64,000 nt of DNA, taken from the NCBI GenBank assembly GCA_943737045.1, contig CALSFV010000299.1, positions 1-64,000 on the forward strand, in the 5' to 3' direction. Of this stretch, positions 21,270 through 34,200 are shown piece by piece. The first letter of the stretch is position 1. Every line of letters starts with the position of its first letter. Source of the DNA: Parapristionchus giblindavisi. Lineage: Eukaryota > Nematoda > Chromadorea > Rhabditida > Diplogasteridae. The translations under genes were made by a program, and so were the position numbers. A model generated the notes under the pieces. That model ran no database searches. It saw nothing but the letters and a program-made list of their open reading frames with translations, and was not told where the DNA came from.

Positions 21270-24200
21270 ATGAATACCATGAACAGTCCTGCGTCGCATC
21301 TGGGCAGTGGTCTGGGCGGAGAGACGCCCCACGGTGGACCATCGTCGATCCTGGGAGGTCACAGTCACGGTGGACCCGGATCCGTGCTGAACTCGCACAT
21401 GACCGGACCCGGATCGGTCATGGGCATGAGCCACAATGGACCCGGATCCGTCATGGGACCTGGTGGGTTGCGCTTAATCATTATTGTGATCACTGTACTA
21501 TTTAACAAGGGTGTCAGATATTTCATTGTTTTGTGGGGATGTTGAAACGCCGAAGTAGCAGGTGTAGTATATTTGTAATATTTGTGCTTAATGTAATGTA
21601 TAATGTTTAATTGTGTTAAATATTGTGTAATATAGCTGTAAAAATCGATAGAACTGTTCTATGTGTTACTTTCCTTTAATTGATCTTTGATCTTTCCCTA
21701 TCGACAGGTTCGATCCTCGGTCCCTCTTCTATTCTCGGACCGTCAAGTATCAATCTGGGCAGCATGGGCGGATCTCAGATCATGGCTAATAGTATGTTGT
21801 TACGATTATTATTATTATTATTATTATCATTATTTTTTATGAGTATCGATATTCTGACTTTTAAGCTTATCATCTATGCTATTCATTCACTTAAAACCGT
21901 TAATGCCAACAATTTGCATCTCACTGCTCTGTAATCATTCACTATTGCTCCAGTTGATTTCGTGTTTTGCCAATGTTACAATGGTCAGCGCAAAAATGAA
22001 AATGTCGATTCCTAGATTGTCCTGGTCCTTTCTATGTGCAACGTAATCATACTATTCATGTGTGATGTTTATAGTATATTTGAAGAGAAAAAAAGAATCA
22101 AACATTGCTATTGAGAGATCAAAGATCAAAGATCATCATTGATTGATTACAGGCATGCTGCACTCGCAGCAGGGTCCATCGTCCACTCAGATGTACTCGA
22201 ATACGGCAGCCGATCGTGGTCCCGCCTCCAATCTCAATCTGAATATCAATCCGGGATCGGTTATGAACATGGGTGGTCCCGGATCCGTCTATCATGTAAG
22301 CCTCCAATCTCAATCTGAATATCAATCCGGGATCGGTTATGAACATGGGTGGTCCCGGATCCGTCTATCATGTAAGCCTCCAATCTCAATCTGAATATCA
22401 ATCCGGGATCGGTTATGAACATGGGTGGTCCCGGATCCGTCTATCATGTAAGCCTCCAATCTCAATCTGAATATCAATCCGGGATCGGTTATGAACATGG
22501 GTGGTCCCGGATCCGTCTATCATGTAAGCCTCCAATCTCAATCTGAATATCAATCCGGGATCGGTTATGAACATGGGTGGTCCCGGATTCGTCTATCATG
22601 TAAGCCTCCAATCTCAATCTGAATATCAATCCGGGATCGGTTATGAACATGGGTGGTCCCGGATCCGTCTATCATGTAAGCCTCCAATCTCAATCTGAAT
22701 ATCAATCCGGGATCGGTTATGAACATGGGTGGTCCCGGATCCATCTATCATGTAAGACTGCTTTGATGCTGACTGTTTTGATAGTTTGTGAAGATTGGGT
22801 CAGCTAGTTTATCGGTCACACCATAGGTCGAAAAGTATGTTACAAAGTACCACGCCTGACCGCATTTCGAGCCAAAACTTCCCAAAAATCGAAAAAAAAT
22901 TGACCGCTTTTTGAGTTTATTTACAAATGGTCTTACTGTGAGATCTTTTTTGCCTGAAAGATTGTATAGTCGCTGATATCATTTCGTTAAACGCTCGCTA
23001 AACGTTTCGTTTCCTTCAGGACATCAACCCTGGCTCGGTTGGACCCTCCAATTTGGCCGTGCCTATGACTCCTCTCGCGGGCGATATGCTTGAACGATAC
23101 GCACAAGGTACGGTATACGCATTATTGATTGGATTACGGTCGTTGCTGTAATCGCTTACAGCACTACTGCAATCAGCAAAAAAAGGTGCTCTGTAGTCTG
23201 ACTTGATTATACACATGTTTAATTTTTTTGGAAAAAAAGGAAAAAAATGCGTTTAAAAAGCATATTTGCATGAATGAATGTCTCATTGGTAGCCATATCG
23301 CAATATTTTTATTTGAAAATCTGTATATGATCGTTTTTGAACTTTTAGTAGCGGCGTTCACTGAAATGAATCTTTTGAGATTTTGGTTATCTTCCCTGGT
23401 GTATTCTGGTTTCATGAACATTACTCAATCTATAGTTGGCTAGTGTTGGTGATTGTTTCCGGATTCCTAGAAAAAATGCCCAAATACGGCCACGCTTCGT
23501 AGTTTCTTTAGTAGCATTCAGCCGATTTCATACATTTTTGTTCAACTCACATTTTCAGAACTATTACCTGACCAGTAATTGTGATAAATTGGCCCGTAAA
23601 ATGCTTTTCCCCCGTATAATTCATGAAGTGATCCGTTTTTATAAGACGACCAATTTATAAACTGAACCGTGCCCACATTGTGGGTCCTCGGAAATGTATG
23701 AGCGCTGTTATCTCCGATTACAGGCACGACGGCGCTCTCTCACTCTGCCATCCCCACGAATGCACTACCACAGACTCCCGCATCCGCCATGGACATACCC
23801 TCTCCCACCCTCCAGAACATTGTGTCCACCGTCAATCTCGGAGTGCCACTCGATCTGAAGAAGGTAATAGTGAGAGACCGTGAACAGTGATGTTATAGAG
23901 GAAAAGAAACGGGAATGTGGCGGGTTTGATTAGTGTTGTTAGTATTGCTCGTATCAGAAAGTTATTGACAACAACAACAATGGGGAATGTAATTGCTTCA
24001 AGACCGTGAACAGTGAAGTTATGGGCAGGTCGAAACGTGAATGCTGCGGGTTAGATTACTGTTGTTAGTATTGTTCTTTTCCTGTGAACAAGGTGATTCT
24101 TATTCTTCAAGACCGTGAACAGTGAAGTTATGGGCAGATTGAAACGGCAATGCGGCGGGTGTGACTAGTGTTGTTAGTATTGCTCCTATTTGCCATAAAA

Positions 24201-27200
24201 TGCGAACTAAATCGGTTCAATACCGCGAACAGTGAAGTTATGGGCAGGTCGAAACGGGAATGTGGCGGGTTTGATTGCTGTTATTTACTTCGTTGTTGAA
24301 GATATTTTTTCGGTGCAAATAATTCGATTTGTTCTTTGATCTTTGTTCATCCCGATCTCATTGTCCCCTTCAGATCGCACTTCACGCCCGTAACGCCGAA
24401 TACAATCCGAAGCGTTTCGCGGCCGTGATAATGCGCATTCGTGAGCCGCGCACCACCGCCCTCATATTCTCCTCTGGGAAGATGGTGTGCACAGGAGCGA
24501 AGAGCGAGGAGGCATCCAGGTTTGTAGTTTGATCTTTGATCTTTCGATCAATCATGACTTTATGGCTCACTTTGGATTGTGACAGGGTAGATATATTTTT
24601 GTAGTTTGTGCTGTAGGCAATGGTGTTTGCGCATTGTAGTGAGATCTCAGGTAATTCGATCAAAGTCAGATCAGGAGAAATCAAGATCTGATCAGGAGAA
24701 ATCCTAATTTGTTTTTGGCATGATCAGATCTTGATTTCACCTGATCAGATCTTGATTTCTTCTGATCATATTTTTATTTTATCTGATCATATTTTGATTT
24801 CTCCTTGTGTTTAAAAATATCTTAGTGGTATTGGAACCACTTTGGAATACATCAAAGCAATGTAAATTTTATTCATGATTTATTCATGAATGAAGAAAAA
24901 AGAAGGTCGATCGGCATTGTAGTATTCTTGTTGCTTCTCGCACGTGTACTGAAAAATGGACGTATAAAGGTTTAGAGGGAGGAAATTTTTTAAAAAAGTA
25001 TAGGTATAAAAGGAATGTAAAGCATATATTATTATCGAAATTACGCTTGAAAGAGTTTTTTTCTTTTCAAAAAAATTTCAAATTCGCTACTGAAAGCAAG
25101 AAATGACATTCCATGCTACTTTCTACTACCGCAATTTGTTGTATTAGGTTGATGGATAAGTTTCTTTACAGCACTTTAGCCAGCTTATTTCTCTTGTTGT
25201 TGATCATACATTTTCGGTACCCTCGCCGTCTATTTTTATATAGTGGGTCAATTCTCGAAATAGGGTGGGTTGATACATAAAGTTCGTTATTTTCGCTTAA
25301 AAAAAATCGTCATTTTTAGCTTCAAGTGGCCTAAAATGGCCCTTATATAGTGGGTCAATCCTCGCACTGCGAGGGTATGGCAATGTATGGTTGTTGATCA
25401 AAGGGGCCTCTACTCTAAATGTTGGAATGACATTCCCCCCCTGCCTAGTGTTATTTTCTCGTCAGCCCATCTCGTCGTCCAGCTCAGAGTGGCTCATGTT
25501 GTTTTCGACCCCGATCAAATTCACCACTGTGAGTTCACGCAGTGTCTTTTCTAGCCCCAGAACGTAAATTCGATTGATTCGCTCATGTCATTAATGGGGA
25601 TGAAAGATGGGCCCACTACGACAATGAAGAAATGCTTTCCGTTCGGTGGAGCATCAGGGGAGTTGAGTATTGGGAGTTGCTACAACGATTCCAGACTAAC
25701 AAGGGAATCGGCCTGGCCTTATCAGATGACAATGGAATCGGCCTGGCCTTATGAGATGACAATGCCACGACTAGAATCACTTTTCGATGGTGATTACGAA
25801 TCCGTTTTCAGAAAAGGTATAATCCACCTCTGTTTCGAGAAAATCGTTATAGAAATAAGGACTGTTAATTAGAAAAGTCGGATGGTTTACGTAGGAAACC
25901 GCACGAATTTCCGAATCAAAATATCGATTTTCTAGAAACGTAGGTCGATTAGGCACTTTCTGAAAACGGATTCGTAATCACCATCGAAAAGTAATTCTAG
26001 TCATGAAATTGTCATCTCATAACACGGGTCTCCGGTAAAAGTGTAGAAACGCCTGCCATTATGAAAATTTTTTGTCTCCGATTTCGATGAAAGTCGGTCA
26101 GTGTGTGTAGTTGGGGACCATGAAAAGGCGTAGCCACTTGATTTGGCCAAAATTCCAAATTATCGATTTTTTGTGATCTACAATGAAAATGATCGTAACT
26201 CGGTTCATTTTCATCCTGCAGCGAGCAGACAGGTGTCATTCGAACCGTATTATAATGCTCTCAAAAAAGCATGACCCGTTCGCTGCAAAGTCATCTTCAG
26301 GGCGAAAAACGCGAAAAACAAATTTTTGGAAAAAAATGTGACATGTTCTCGAAAATTTCATAGTGGCAGACCCGGCCGTTTTTGCTACACTTTTACAGGA
26401 GACCCGTGATAAGACCAGGCCGACTCCAAAGACTCCACTTGTAAGCTGAGAAAGTTGAAGGCCCATTTCGAATCACCCTTCACCTTGGAAATCTATTTTC
26501 AATATGATAACGCAAGACTCATTTAAACATTGACCAAGGCTTGAACTGGCAAGCTATGGCTAGACGAAATTCACTCGGAAACGGAGAATGAGGACCACTA
26601 GCGCGCAGAGATAAGAGAACTAGCCCATCATTGCGCGCATAATTGCAGGTTTGACATTTCTCCAACTACGTAGTCTTCATCTATAGGAAAAGGGCTTTCA
26701 AATGAGCTATAGTTCATCTCTCATGGACAGAATAATGAAAAAGAGACTCCTTGTTAATTTTGTAAAGAAACTTATGCATCAACGTAATAGAATGACAAAA
26801 TTAACATGAGTAGATACGAGTTACAGTTGTTTCATATTTTTCAATAATGTAGGTATAATAAAATGCATACCATTTATATCGCCATGTGCGCTATCTTGTG
26901 CTTGAATTTCCTCAGATTGGCCTTCCAATTGATATTAGAAGAGGTCACCCATGAGAGCAGTTTAGCCGAATAGAAGACGATAAGAAATCAATCTGGAAAT
27001 CATAATGTATAGATATTTAATACTTTTTATGAATAATTCTCTAGGTTTTGGTTCATTTATTGATCTCATATTGAATCTCCAACACTCGTTATCTTGTCTT
27101 TATATTGCGTACGGAATATGTTATAGCGCCAAAGAGAAATAGCAACTAGCGAGCGATCGAAAACTGCTTCTAAGTTCGACATAACACGAAAAAAGTAAAT

Positions 27201-28303
27201 GAATTAAGAAATCAATACAACTCACGCTGTGTGATTCCCATAGCTAGCGGTAGACAGTATTAATCGACCTTCATTCCGCGCCTCTACATTACGAGTTCCT
27301 ATACAGCTCAGAATTAAACCGATAATATTGATTTAGAACTACTTTTCAATCTAATATCATACCTGGCTTCAGCACCTCCACATCCTGCTTGAAAAATTCG
27401 TGTCATTCAGACTGAGTAGCTGCAAATTTGAACTTTCCCATGTTACAACAACATGAATGAGAAACTAAACAACTGTAGCATACAACAAATGGATATATGC
27501 ATCTTCTAGTTCAATGTAACAACGTGATACGAAAATATGAAATATATATCGATAATAAACGATTATTTCATCGTAAAAATATAAATTAAAACGTGCTCCC
27601 TCCTTATAATCAAACACGCACATAAATTAAACGCGCAAGGCAAAATCCTTTGCGCATTTGTAGTACTTGATCCGAATCTGATTAGATCTGATCAGATTCT
27701 GATTTCATCTGATCAGATTCAAAAGTGGCCAAATTCCTGATCTGACTTTGATCGAATAACCTGAGGAGGCGGGACTGTAGTTTGTGTTACGTAATGACTT
27801 TCGGTGTAAGGTGAAGGGGATTCTGGAATGAGAGAGTATTGCATGCATCTTTCATTCATAGCCACACATTTATACCTGTTGTGGTAAAGATCAAAGATCA
27901 ATTTATGATTTCAGATTGGCCGCTCGCAAGTATGCGCGCATCGTGCAGAAACTCGGCTTCGCTGCGAAGTTCACCGAGTTCAAGGTTTGTATGTTGTATC
28001 AATTTTGGAAATATGATGGGTCGATTTGGAAAACTCTTCACTTTCGCTTAAAAATCGTCAATTTTAGCTTAGTTTCGCATCATGTGACCTGAAAATGGGT
28101 CATATATAGTGGGTTATATCGCGCATTATGAGGGCAGTAAAATGTAGTCCGCAAATTTCATCGGCCTTTATCAAGTATGGTGGATCTTGTGAATATTGCG
28201 AAACATGAAATCGCAGGGTTGGTTGCACTCGACTTTTTTCCTCTTTTTATGATAGAATTGTTATGATTGGGTATTTCTACGAATGATTACATTGACTCTG
28301 TCG

Positions 28304-28369
<66 letters not shown>

Positions 28370-28949
28370 TATATTTTCCTATTCTAATACAAATAGTCAC
28401 AATTTATTTTAATCTGCAGGTACAAAACATGGTTGGCTCGTGTGACGTTCGCTTTCCCATACAACTGGAAGGACTATGCATAACTCACGCTCAGGTATAA
28501 TTATTTATTTATTTATTTGTTTAGTCCATCAAATATAATGAGAAGGGATGATTTGTATAAGGGCAGAAAAGGGATAGACGTAGCGGCCGAAACACCATAA
28601 GGCACAATATAACTAACCTACATATTTATTTTAAATAATTTACATTTTACTTGCATGCAAACCTATACTTGTACATCTATTATTATTATGTTGTTAATTT
28701 AATGGATGGATTTCCGTCGCATTAGGCTTAAAGATCAAAGACCAATGTTACATGATATTAAAATTATAAATTAGTCTTCTTTAATATATTCAAGTGCAGT
28801 CAGTCCTCTTTTTAAAGACTTTATTGATTATATTTGAAAGGCCTATCTACATGTTTGTTATGCATCTTACATTTAACACCTGATAATCTCCCAATTGTTG
28901 TATCTTATGATAACAAGTGCCAACCATACCATACGTCCCATGATAGTAA

Positions 28950-28986
<37 letters not shown>

Positions 28987-29733
28987 GTTATAGTAATGTG
29001 CAATTGGACAAAGAGAGCAAATCACTACAAGACTTTGTTAAGCACGTAGTGGGAGTAATTGGGACAAGGGAATGATCTTCTTATATATCCAGGTGGCGCC
29101 TTAGCATACTATGCAGACATCTCTGCCGACCAATCGATCATTCCATTAGTCATCCTAGTAATGTTCTTATAATATATAGAGCGGTGGGTATATAGGATAA
29201 GTACACGGATAGTACAACTATAGTACCATAGGTCGAATAGCTAGGCTATCGATTTTCAAAATCCGGTCAGGTTTTTTCGATTTTTGGCAAATTTGGCTCA
29301 AAATTCGGTCTGGCTTGGTACTTTGTAGCATACTTTTCGATCTATGTATAGTACATACTCAACTATTATTATTATATTATAAATTCCCTTTGCAGTTCTC
29401 AACGTATGAGCCCGAGCTATTTCCCGGTCTCATATACCGAATGGTCAAGCCGCGCGTGGTTCTTCTCATTTTCGTATCCGGAAAGGTATGCGGTAGTCTG
29501 ATTATTGAATATTGATTGCCGTTTACCGAGTTTTCTATAATTCATAGTATGAATTTAATACAGTAGTACTATAGTACGATGGATTCGTAAACATTAAATC
29601 AATCGATAACTTAATACCGTACTTCAATGATACCGTAATTCCGTAGGTCGTCATCACTGGAGCCAAGTTCAAGAAGGAGATCGACGACGCTTTCTCTCAA
29701 ATCTATCCTATATTAAAGGGATTCAAGAAGTAG
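21270..29733 (+). CDS. tbp: TATA-box-binding protein, 10 exons
   Basis: Exons: 21270-21462, 21708-21791, 22153-22295, 23020-23107, 23724-23863, 24374-24519, 27915-27984, 28420-28494, 29396-29485, 29647-29733. They total 1116 nt, or 371 aa, with all phases consistent. Residues 1-194 are a Gly/Ser/Pro/Met-rich tail with repeated GPGSV motifs. The core from [12 protein letters not shown] (about 195) to KGFKK (371) has two imperfect repeats (about 195-283 and 285-371). The four DNA-kinking phenylalanines are visible in [24 protein letters not shown] and [11 protein letters not shown] nucleates Pol I, II and III initiation in the nucleus. Intron 6 is 3.4 kb and holds mobile DNA. The end of exon 3 is amplified with its donor (22220-22751). 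Identification is near certain; the exact ATG (21270 or 21279) is less so. Confidence 0.95.
22220..22751 (+). repeat. 76-bp minisatellite spanning the tbp exon 3/intron 3 junction, 7 copies
   Basis: The last 76 bases of exon 3 (22220-22295), from CCTCCAATCTCAATCTG to TATCAT with its GTAAG donor, are repeated six more times downstream at an exact 76-bp period. Donors fall at 22296, 22372, 22448, 22524, 22600, 22676 and 22752. The copies are nearly identical (single changes in copies 5 and 7). Because 76 is not a multiple of 3, only the first donor keeps frame with exon 4. Longer versions meet a TGA within two units. Confidence 0.92.
22822..22919. mobile_element. Truncated family B MITE, tbp intron 3
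   Basis: Starts CATAGGTCGAAAAGTATG, followed by the family B blocks ACCGCATTTCGAGCC and TGACCGCTTTTTGAG. The right half is missing. Confidence 0.7.
23864..24290. repeat. Degenerate tandem repeat in tbp intron 5
   Basis: A unit of roughly 115 bp around AAGACCGTGAACAGTGAAG, then GTTATGGGCAG and GAAACGGGAATG, is repeated about four times (near 23873, 23999, 24108 and 24223). It continues straight from the exon 5 donor, so this is a third case of amplification starting at an exon edge, although the exon itself is not copied. Confidence 0.65.
25205..25389. mobile_element. Family A MITE, tbp intron 6
   Basis: Ends CATACATTTTCGGTACC and GGGTATGGCAATGTATG, with a direct duplication GTTGTTGAT (25196-25204 and 25390-25398; 9 bases match). 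It is closely similar to the copy at 5988. Confidence 0.85.
25745..26408. mobile_element. Two adjoining inverted-repeat elements in tbp intron 6
   Basis: 25745-25818 pairs with 25958-26020 (TTTTCGATGGTGATTACGAA with TTCGTAATCACCATCGAAAA). Directly next to it, 26023-26408 is bounded by CACGGGTCTCC and GGAGACCCGTG, with a continued pairing of GTAAAAGTGTA and TACACTTTTAC. Non-coding. Confidence 0.65.
28003..28145. mobile_element. Diverged family A MITE, tbp intron 7
   Basis: Recognised by TTTCGCTTAAAAATCGTCA and CATATATAGTGGGTTATA. The ends have eroded, so limits are approximate. Confidence 0.5.
28304..28368. repeat. (TTA)n microsatellite
   Basis: About 20 TTA units in tbp intron 7. A shorter (ATT)n tract lies near 28950-28984 in intron 8. 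Confidence 0.9.
29227..29346. mobile_element. Short family B MITE, tbp intron 8
   Basis: A 120-bp internally deleted copy with ends CATAGGTCGAATAGC and CTTTTCGATCTATG. A perfect 8-bp duplication TATAGTAC lies at 29219-29226 and 29347-29354. It ends about 50 bp before exon 9. Confidence 0.85.
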
Positions 29734-31293
29734 ACTACAGTATCTATCGATTGATCATTGATCTACCGTATCCTCATTCACCACCACATTCCACGTAGAT
29801 AATATTAATATTGCCCGTGTTACTCCCGTTGTAGTCGACTAGTAATAATATTCCGTATAGTAGTATACTATATAAAGCCCCTCTTTCAGCTTTGGTCGTC
29901 CTTGTAGAAGTTTGTGATGGCACGTTGTTCCCCCCACGAGATATCCTTTGCCATACATTTTCTACGCCCACCACAGGAGTTATTTAAAACACAATGAGCC
30001 TTATACAGTGGGTCTAACCTCGGATTATGAGTGTATATGAAAATGTATGACGTTCGTTGATCTATAGTTTTTCTCCCCCCCCCCCTCATATATTAGTTAT
30101 CAGTAAATTTACTCACTATTTACTTCTCGACCTCGCCCGTATGCATCATTTCGCATTTTTGTTCGTTTCTTTTTCATCCGAGTGATTATTATCGATTGGT
30201 TTCGTTTATTGATTTTTCTTCTCTCATATTTCTCTCATATTTACCCTTTCTTTCTGTCATCTCACAGCATATTCCCTCTCTATCTCTAGCATCCATGGCA
30301 ATCTATCGATTTTTCTATTGTTATTGATCGATTATCGATTTTTCGTTCCTCTGATTAAAGTACAACCTATGTCTCTGATATCTTGTATTCCCCTTTCGCT
30401 ATTCTAAATACAACAATTATCGATTTTTCCATTTATCGATTTGTGATAGATCATAAACGTGTTTTCTTCTTCTTCTACTGCTCCCACCTTGTGCCTGTAA
30501 ATATTTTTCCTAATGAATATCGATTGTTTTTGCGAAATGAACTTTTGTTATCCTACCGTATTCCTCGTCTTTTAAATTGAATTCAATGTATAGTATTGAT
30601 CCGCTGTTTTGAACCCCCCTCCACATCTCGCCCCTTTACTACAATTGTTGTCTGTTATTCACCCCGCCCGCCCCCCTACCCCCACAAATCCCGATCGATA
30701 TTACAAGTTGGAAGCTACAGTATACCTCAGGAGCAGTGATCGCTGCGGGAGTGCCTTGAGCGTATGATATACTACATCAAAGATGACGTACGCTTCTGTG
30801 AATTCTGAAGTGATCACTCTAATTTTCCTATTTTAATAACTTTATTTTTAAAACCTTTTACATTTGTTACTCCTAGGTAATCTCTCTCTGTCTCGCTGTC
30901 CTTATTTTTGCTGTCAAGTTATCGATTTACCGATTTTCCTTAATCAAATAACGATTGATTTTTTGCTCCTAGTATTGAAATTGGTTCCATGGATGCCTTT
31001 TTAGTATTTAATTTGGTCCCATTTGTGGCGAAGAGACGACAGCTCATGGTTGCTCTCTGTCCTTCTCCTCTCTCTTTTACCTTTAACCAACGAATATTTA
31101 ATCTATGTGTTGAAAAATCTCCTCAGAAGTCTTGATCTTATGTAGCGATAAAGTGATTTTCATTCGAGTCTTGCTCGGTTTCTAGATGTTTCTAAACTTT
31201 GAAAGGTTGTGATCTTGTCAAAAACTACCTTTGACAGTTGTCATTGACTATTTGACATTTTGTCAATTTCTGACAATAGAGTGATTGACAGAA
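29734..31293. other. tbp-ttc27 intergenic region
   Basis: About 1.56 kb. It must hold the tbp 3' UTR and the ttc27 promoter. A shrunken family A MITE lies at 29952-30049. The rest is pyrimidine- and ATCGATTTT-rich with short C-runs (30067-30086, 30663-30684). I see no coding region and no canonical AATAAA close to the tbp stop. Confidence 0.5.
29952..30049. mobile_element. Internally deleted family A MITE
   Basis: Ends CATACATTTTCTACGCCC and TATGAAAATGTATG with the ACAGTGGGTCTAACCTCGG remnant between. No clear target duplication. Confidence 0.6.
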
Positions 31294-34200
31294 ATGGATC
31301 GATTGTCATCGATATCGAGTGAGAGTGAACTGACAGATCTACTCGGTTCACTGTCACAGAAGGAGAGGGAGGAATTGAGTGCAGGCTGCATTGATCTATG
31401 CATAGCTGCAAACTGCGCCGGATATATTGGTGAGGGTGTACTTTGATATATTTGCCCCCCTTATGTTTGATGAAACGCTATGTTATTATTTTGTTACAAA
31501 TGAAAAAAAAAATTTTTAATGATCCTGATTTTAGCACGTACCATAGGTCGAATAGCTACGTTACAGATTTGCAAAATGCGGTCTTTTTTTGCACAAACTT
31601 TCGACCTATAGAACGTGCACAGAAGACGGAGAAAAAAGGGATTTCGAATTTGAAAAAAAAAGCTAATTTGTATTTTCATTAGTCTTAACAATGCATGGTT
31701 TCAGATGCGACGACCTCGACGTACCTCGAGTCTATCGCGCAAGAGCGGCTTTCATTCGGCCTGAATACACCCGTGAAGGGAGCGAGGTGAGACGAGTTAC
31801 CGTATCCCAATCAAGGGGATACGGTAGATCATAACCCTAATTGGTACTTAATTCGTTGTGTGCGATCCTGCTTACGGTTTTGTCATTTCCAAGGCTACTT
31901 TATAATTGCTTACGCCAAATTAATTTAATATATTTACATAAAAATTAATTATGAGCATACATGGGCGCCAACATGGGGGTGGCCCCTGTAAAATTAGGGG
32001 TTTTCCAAAATTTGTGGAATGCCCCCTGTAAAAATGACGTTTAGGTTAAAATTTTGAAGAAAAAAGTGAAGGCACCCTGTAAAATTAACCATTTTTCGTT
32101 CGAATGCCCCTGTAGAATCGAGCTCCAGGTACCCCGCCCATGTATGATTATGAGTTTCAGATGTCTGGGTGGTCTAGTCGTGCTCACTCATCTCTATCCC
32201 TCTTCTTCATCAACGTCCTCATCGACATCTGAATCCCCATCATCGACATCCTCCTCTTCATCCCTTCTTCTCCACTATCGATTCCTTCTCACATGGCAGC
32301 TCATTCTGAGGGAGCCATCGCAAGAGATCAAGGAGCGCATTGAGGCTATCGTAAGATCTTATAAGCTATTGTGGGATAGTCACTTGAAATTATTTACCCT
32401 CGAAATTCACTCAAAAACGAAATTAACAATATACCTATATAGGTAAATTTCGGAATCGTTTCCGTTTCTAGTTGTGCTTCCCTTGTAAGGCACGTATTGA
32501 AGCTATCGTAAGCCCTTTTCTTTACTATACACTACAGTAGTCCCCCTTTGATATATTAGGTTGAGTCATAAGTCTTGTCGCCTTTTTGGCCCTTTAAACA
32601 AATTTAAATATCTTTATCTCGGCAAAAGCAAATCAATCAAAGTAAGCGCCATCTGCGTCTACACACTTCCTCAAAAGTTCGAGCAGCTTGTGGATACTGT
32701 GCTCCCCGAAGGACGGCTGCTTGAAAGCAAAGAAGTTGGTCAGCCAGATTTCGACGTCCCGCTGATTATTGAAGTGTACTCCTCCGAGAGTGCGCTGCAT
32801 ATCGGAAAACAAGCGGTAATCGCTAGGAGAAGAGTCGGGCGAGTAGGGCGGGTGGGGGACAACGTGCCAGTCAACGTCCAACAGGACCTTTTTGGTCGTC
32901 ATTGCCACATGGGGCCCGGCGTTGTCGTGCCGGAAATGAATCCGGTCGCGCAGCCAGGGAACGGAGGGGACCCTAGACCTCAGGGTCTGTAATTGGCGAG
33001 AGGATACCGCGGCCGTAATAGTCGACCCCTGTGGGAACATCTCCCAATACACTACACCCCTCTGCACCACCACACAGACAGTATGATTTTCTTCTGGTGA
33101 AGTTCGAATTTGGCGATGGAATTGGGCTGCTCATCTCGATCGACCCCCTAAGCCCGGAGGACTACGTTGTCGTAAAGGATCCGCTATTCATCTCCAGTCA
33201 TGATCCCGTCGATCCAAGCCGTTGTACGAGCGTAAGAAATTAGATTTAGACACTGGTCCGCACGGTTTTCCTTCCGCTTGTCCGACAGTTGGTGGGGTAA
33301 CCATCGACCCAAATTCTGGACCTTGCCAAGATCCTGTAGGCAACCAACGATGGTCATCACGGGTGGTAGCATAGGGGTCCGCTTGGACGTGATGCTCCAG
33401 TACGTCCAAGTACAGCTCGGGGCCGTCCTAACCTTCAACGTCGTACTCCCTTTTCCGAAGCGTTTGAACCAATGTTGCACAGTGCGCGTACTAGGAGCAT
33501 TACTGTTGTATACTACCGCCATACGGATATGGACATCGGGTGGTTTGAGCTCGAATAGGAAGAAGAACAACGTGACGTGTCACATGTGCACAAAACTGGG
33601 AACGAATTGAATAGGCATTTTAGCTACTAGACTCGATGTAGGTACAATTCGCTACTAGGCTCAAAGAGTAGTAGTAGTGACTTATTTCCTGCCAGAACGG
33701 ACGGGGTAATTGATAACGTACGACTGAGCAGTGATAGCTCAAACATACCCCTCCAAAATGCGACAAGACTTATGACTCAACCTAATATGATCCCGGGGTA
33801 TCCTCGGGGACCTCCACTATCCCCATGTTTCGCCTTGAGTATGTAGTAATCAAAGAGCGCATCGAAGTTATTGCAAGCTTTTTTTACAATTCATATCCAT
33901 TATATTCATATTGAGTTAACAGCGTCGTAGATTGTTGTAGATTGTTTCCCTAGTCCTTTAACAGTGATCGCGAAACGAGAAATCGTCGAGTACACACATG
34001 GGTGGCATTCATATCATATATACATTTACTATTTTAAATATAAGTAAATTATGAGTTAGCGACAAGACTCAAACGGTTTTGGCACCCAACCCATACGATT
34101 TAGTTAAAATTCACTCGAAAATGAGATCAGGGAGCGCATTGAGGCTATCGTAGACCCTCTTCTTTGCTATTGCGGTGTTACTCTTGCCTCACGAGCCGAA

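Larger units (their letters stand above)
24611..27775. mobile_element. 3.2-kb insertion cassette in tbp intron 6
   Basis: The block is bounded by 11-bp direct repeats TGTAGTTTGTG (24600-24610 and 27776-27786). Near its ends are inverted stretches (CTCAGGTAATTCGATCAAAG against CTTTGATCGAATAACCTGAG) and clustered TGATCAGATC motifs (24663-24803 and 27668-27760). I find no transposase. It includes a family A MITE and a further inverted-repeat element. Whether it is one transposon is an inference. Confidence 0.5.
32325..34165 (+). repeat. Repeated copies of the ttc27 exon 3 end and donor
   Basis: The end of exon 3 (GAGCGCATTGAGGCTATC and GTAAG) recurs as partial copies near 32487-32512, 33855-33878 (split from the previous by the mariner) and 34131-34155. 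Some are followed by the same CTTTTCTTTACTAT. The first retains GTAAG while others read GCAAG or GTAGA. These are tandem duplications of an exon/intron edge. Confidence 0.65.

Noticed and set aside
22220..22751. CRISPR-like array
   Set aside because: There are no unique spacers: the entire 76-bp unit is repeated, in a eukaryotic gene.
30067..30086. Possible G-quadruplex regulatory site (C-runs)
   Set aside because: One homopolymer run, without the four-run spacing needed; common slippage tract.
32561..32992. 143-codon plus-strand frame
   Set aside because: Antisense of the mariner transposase.
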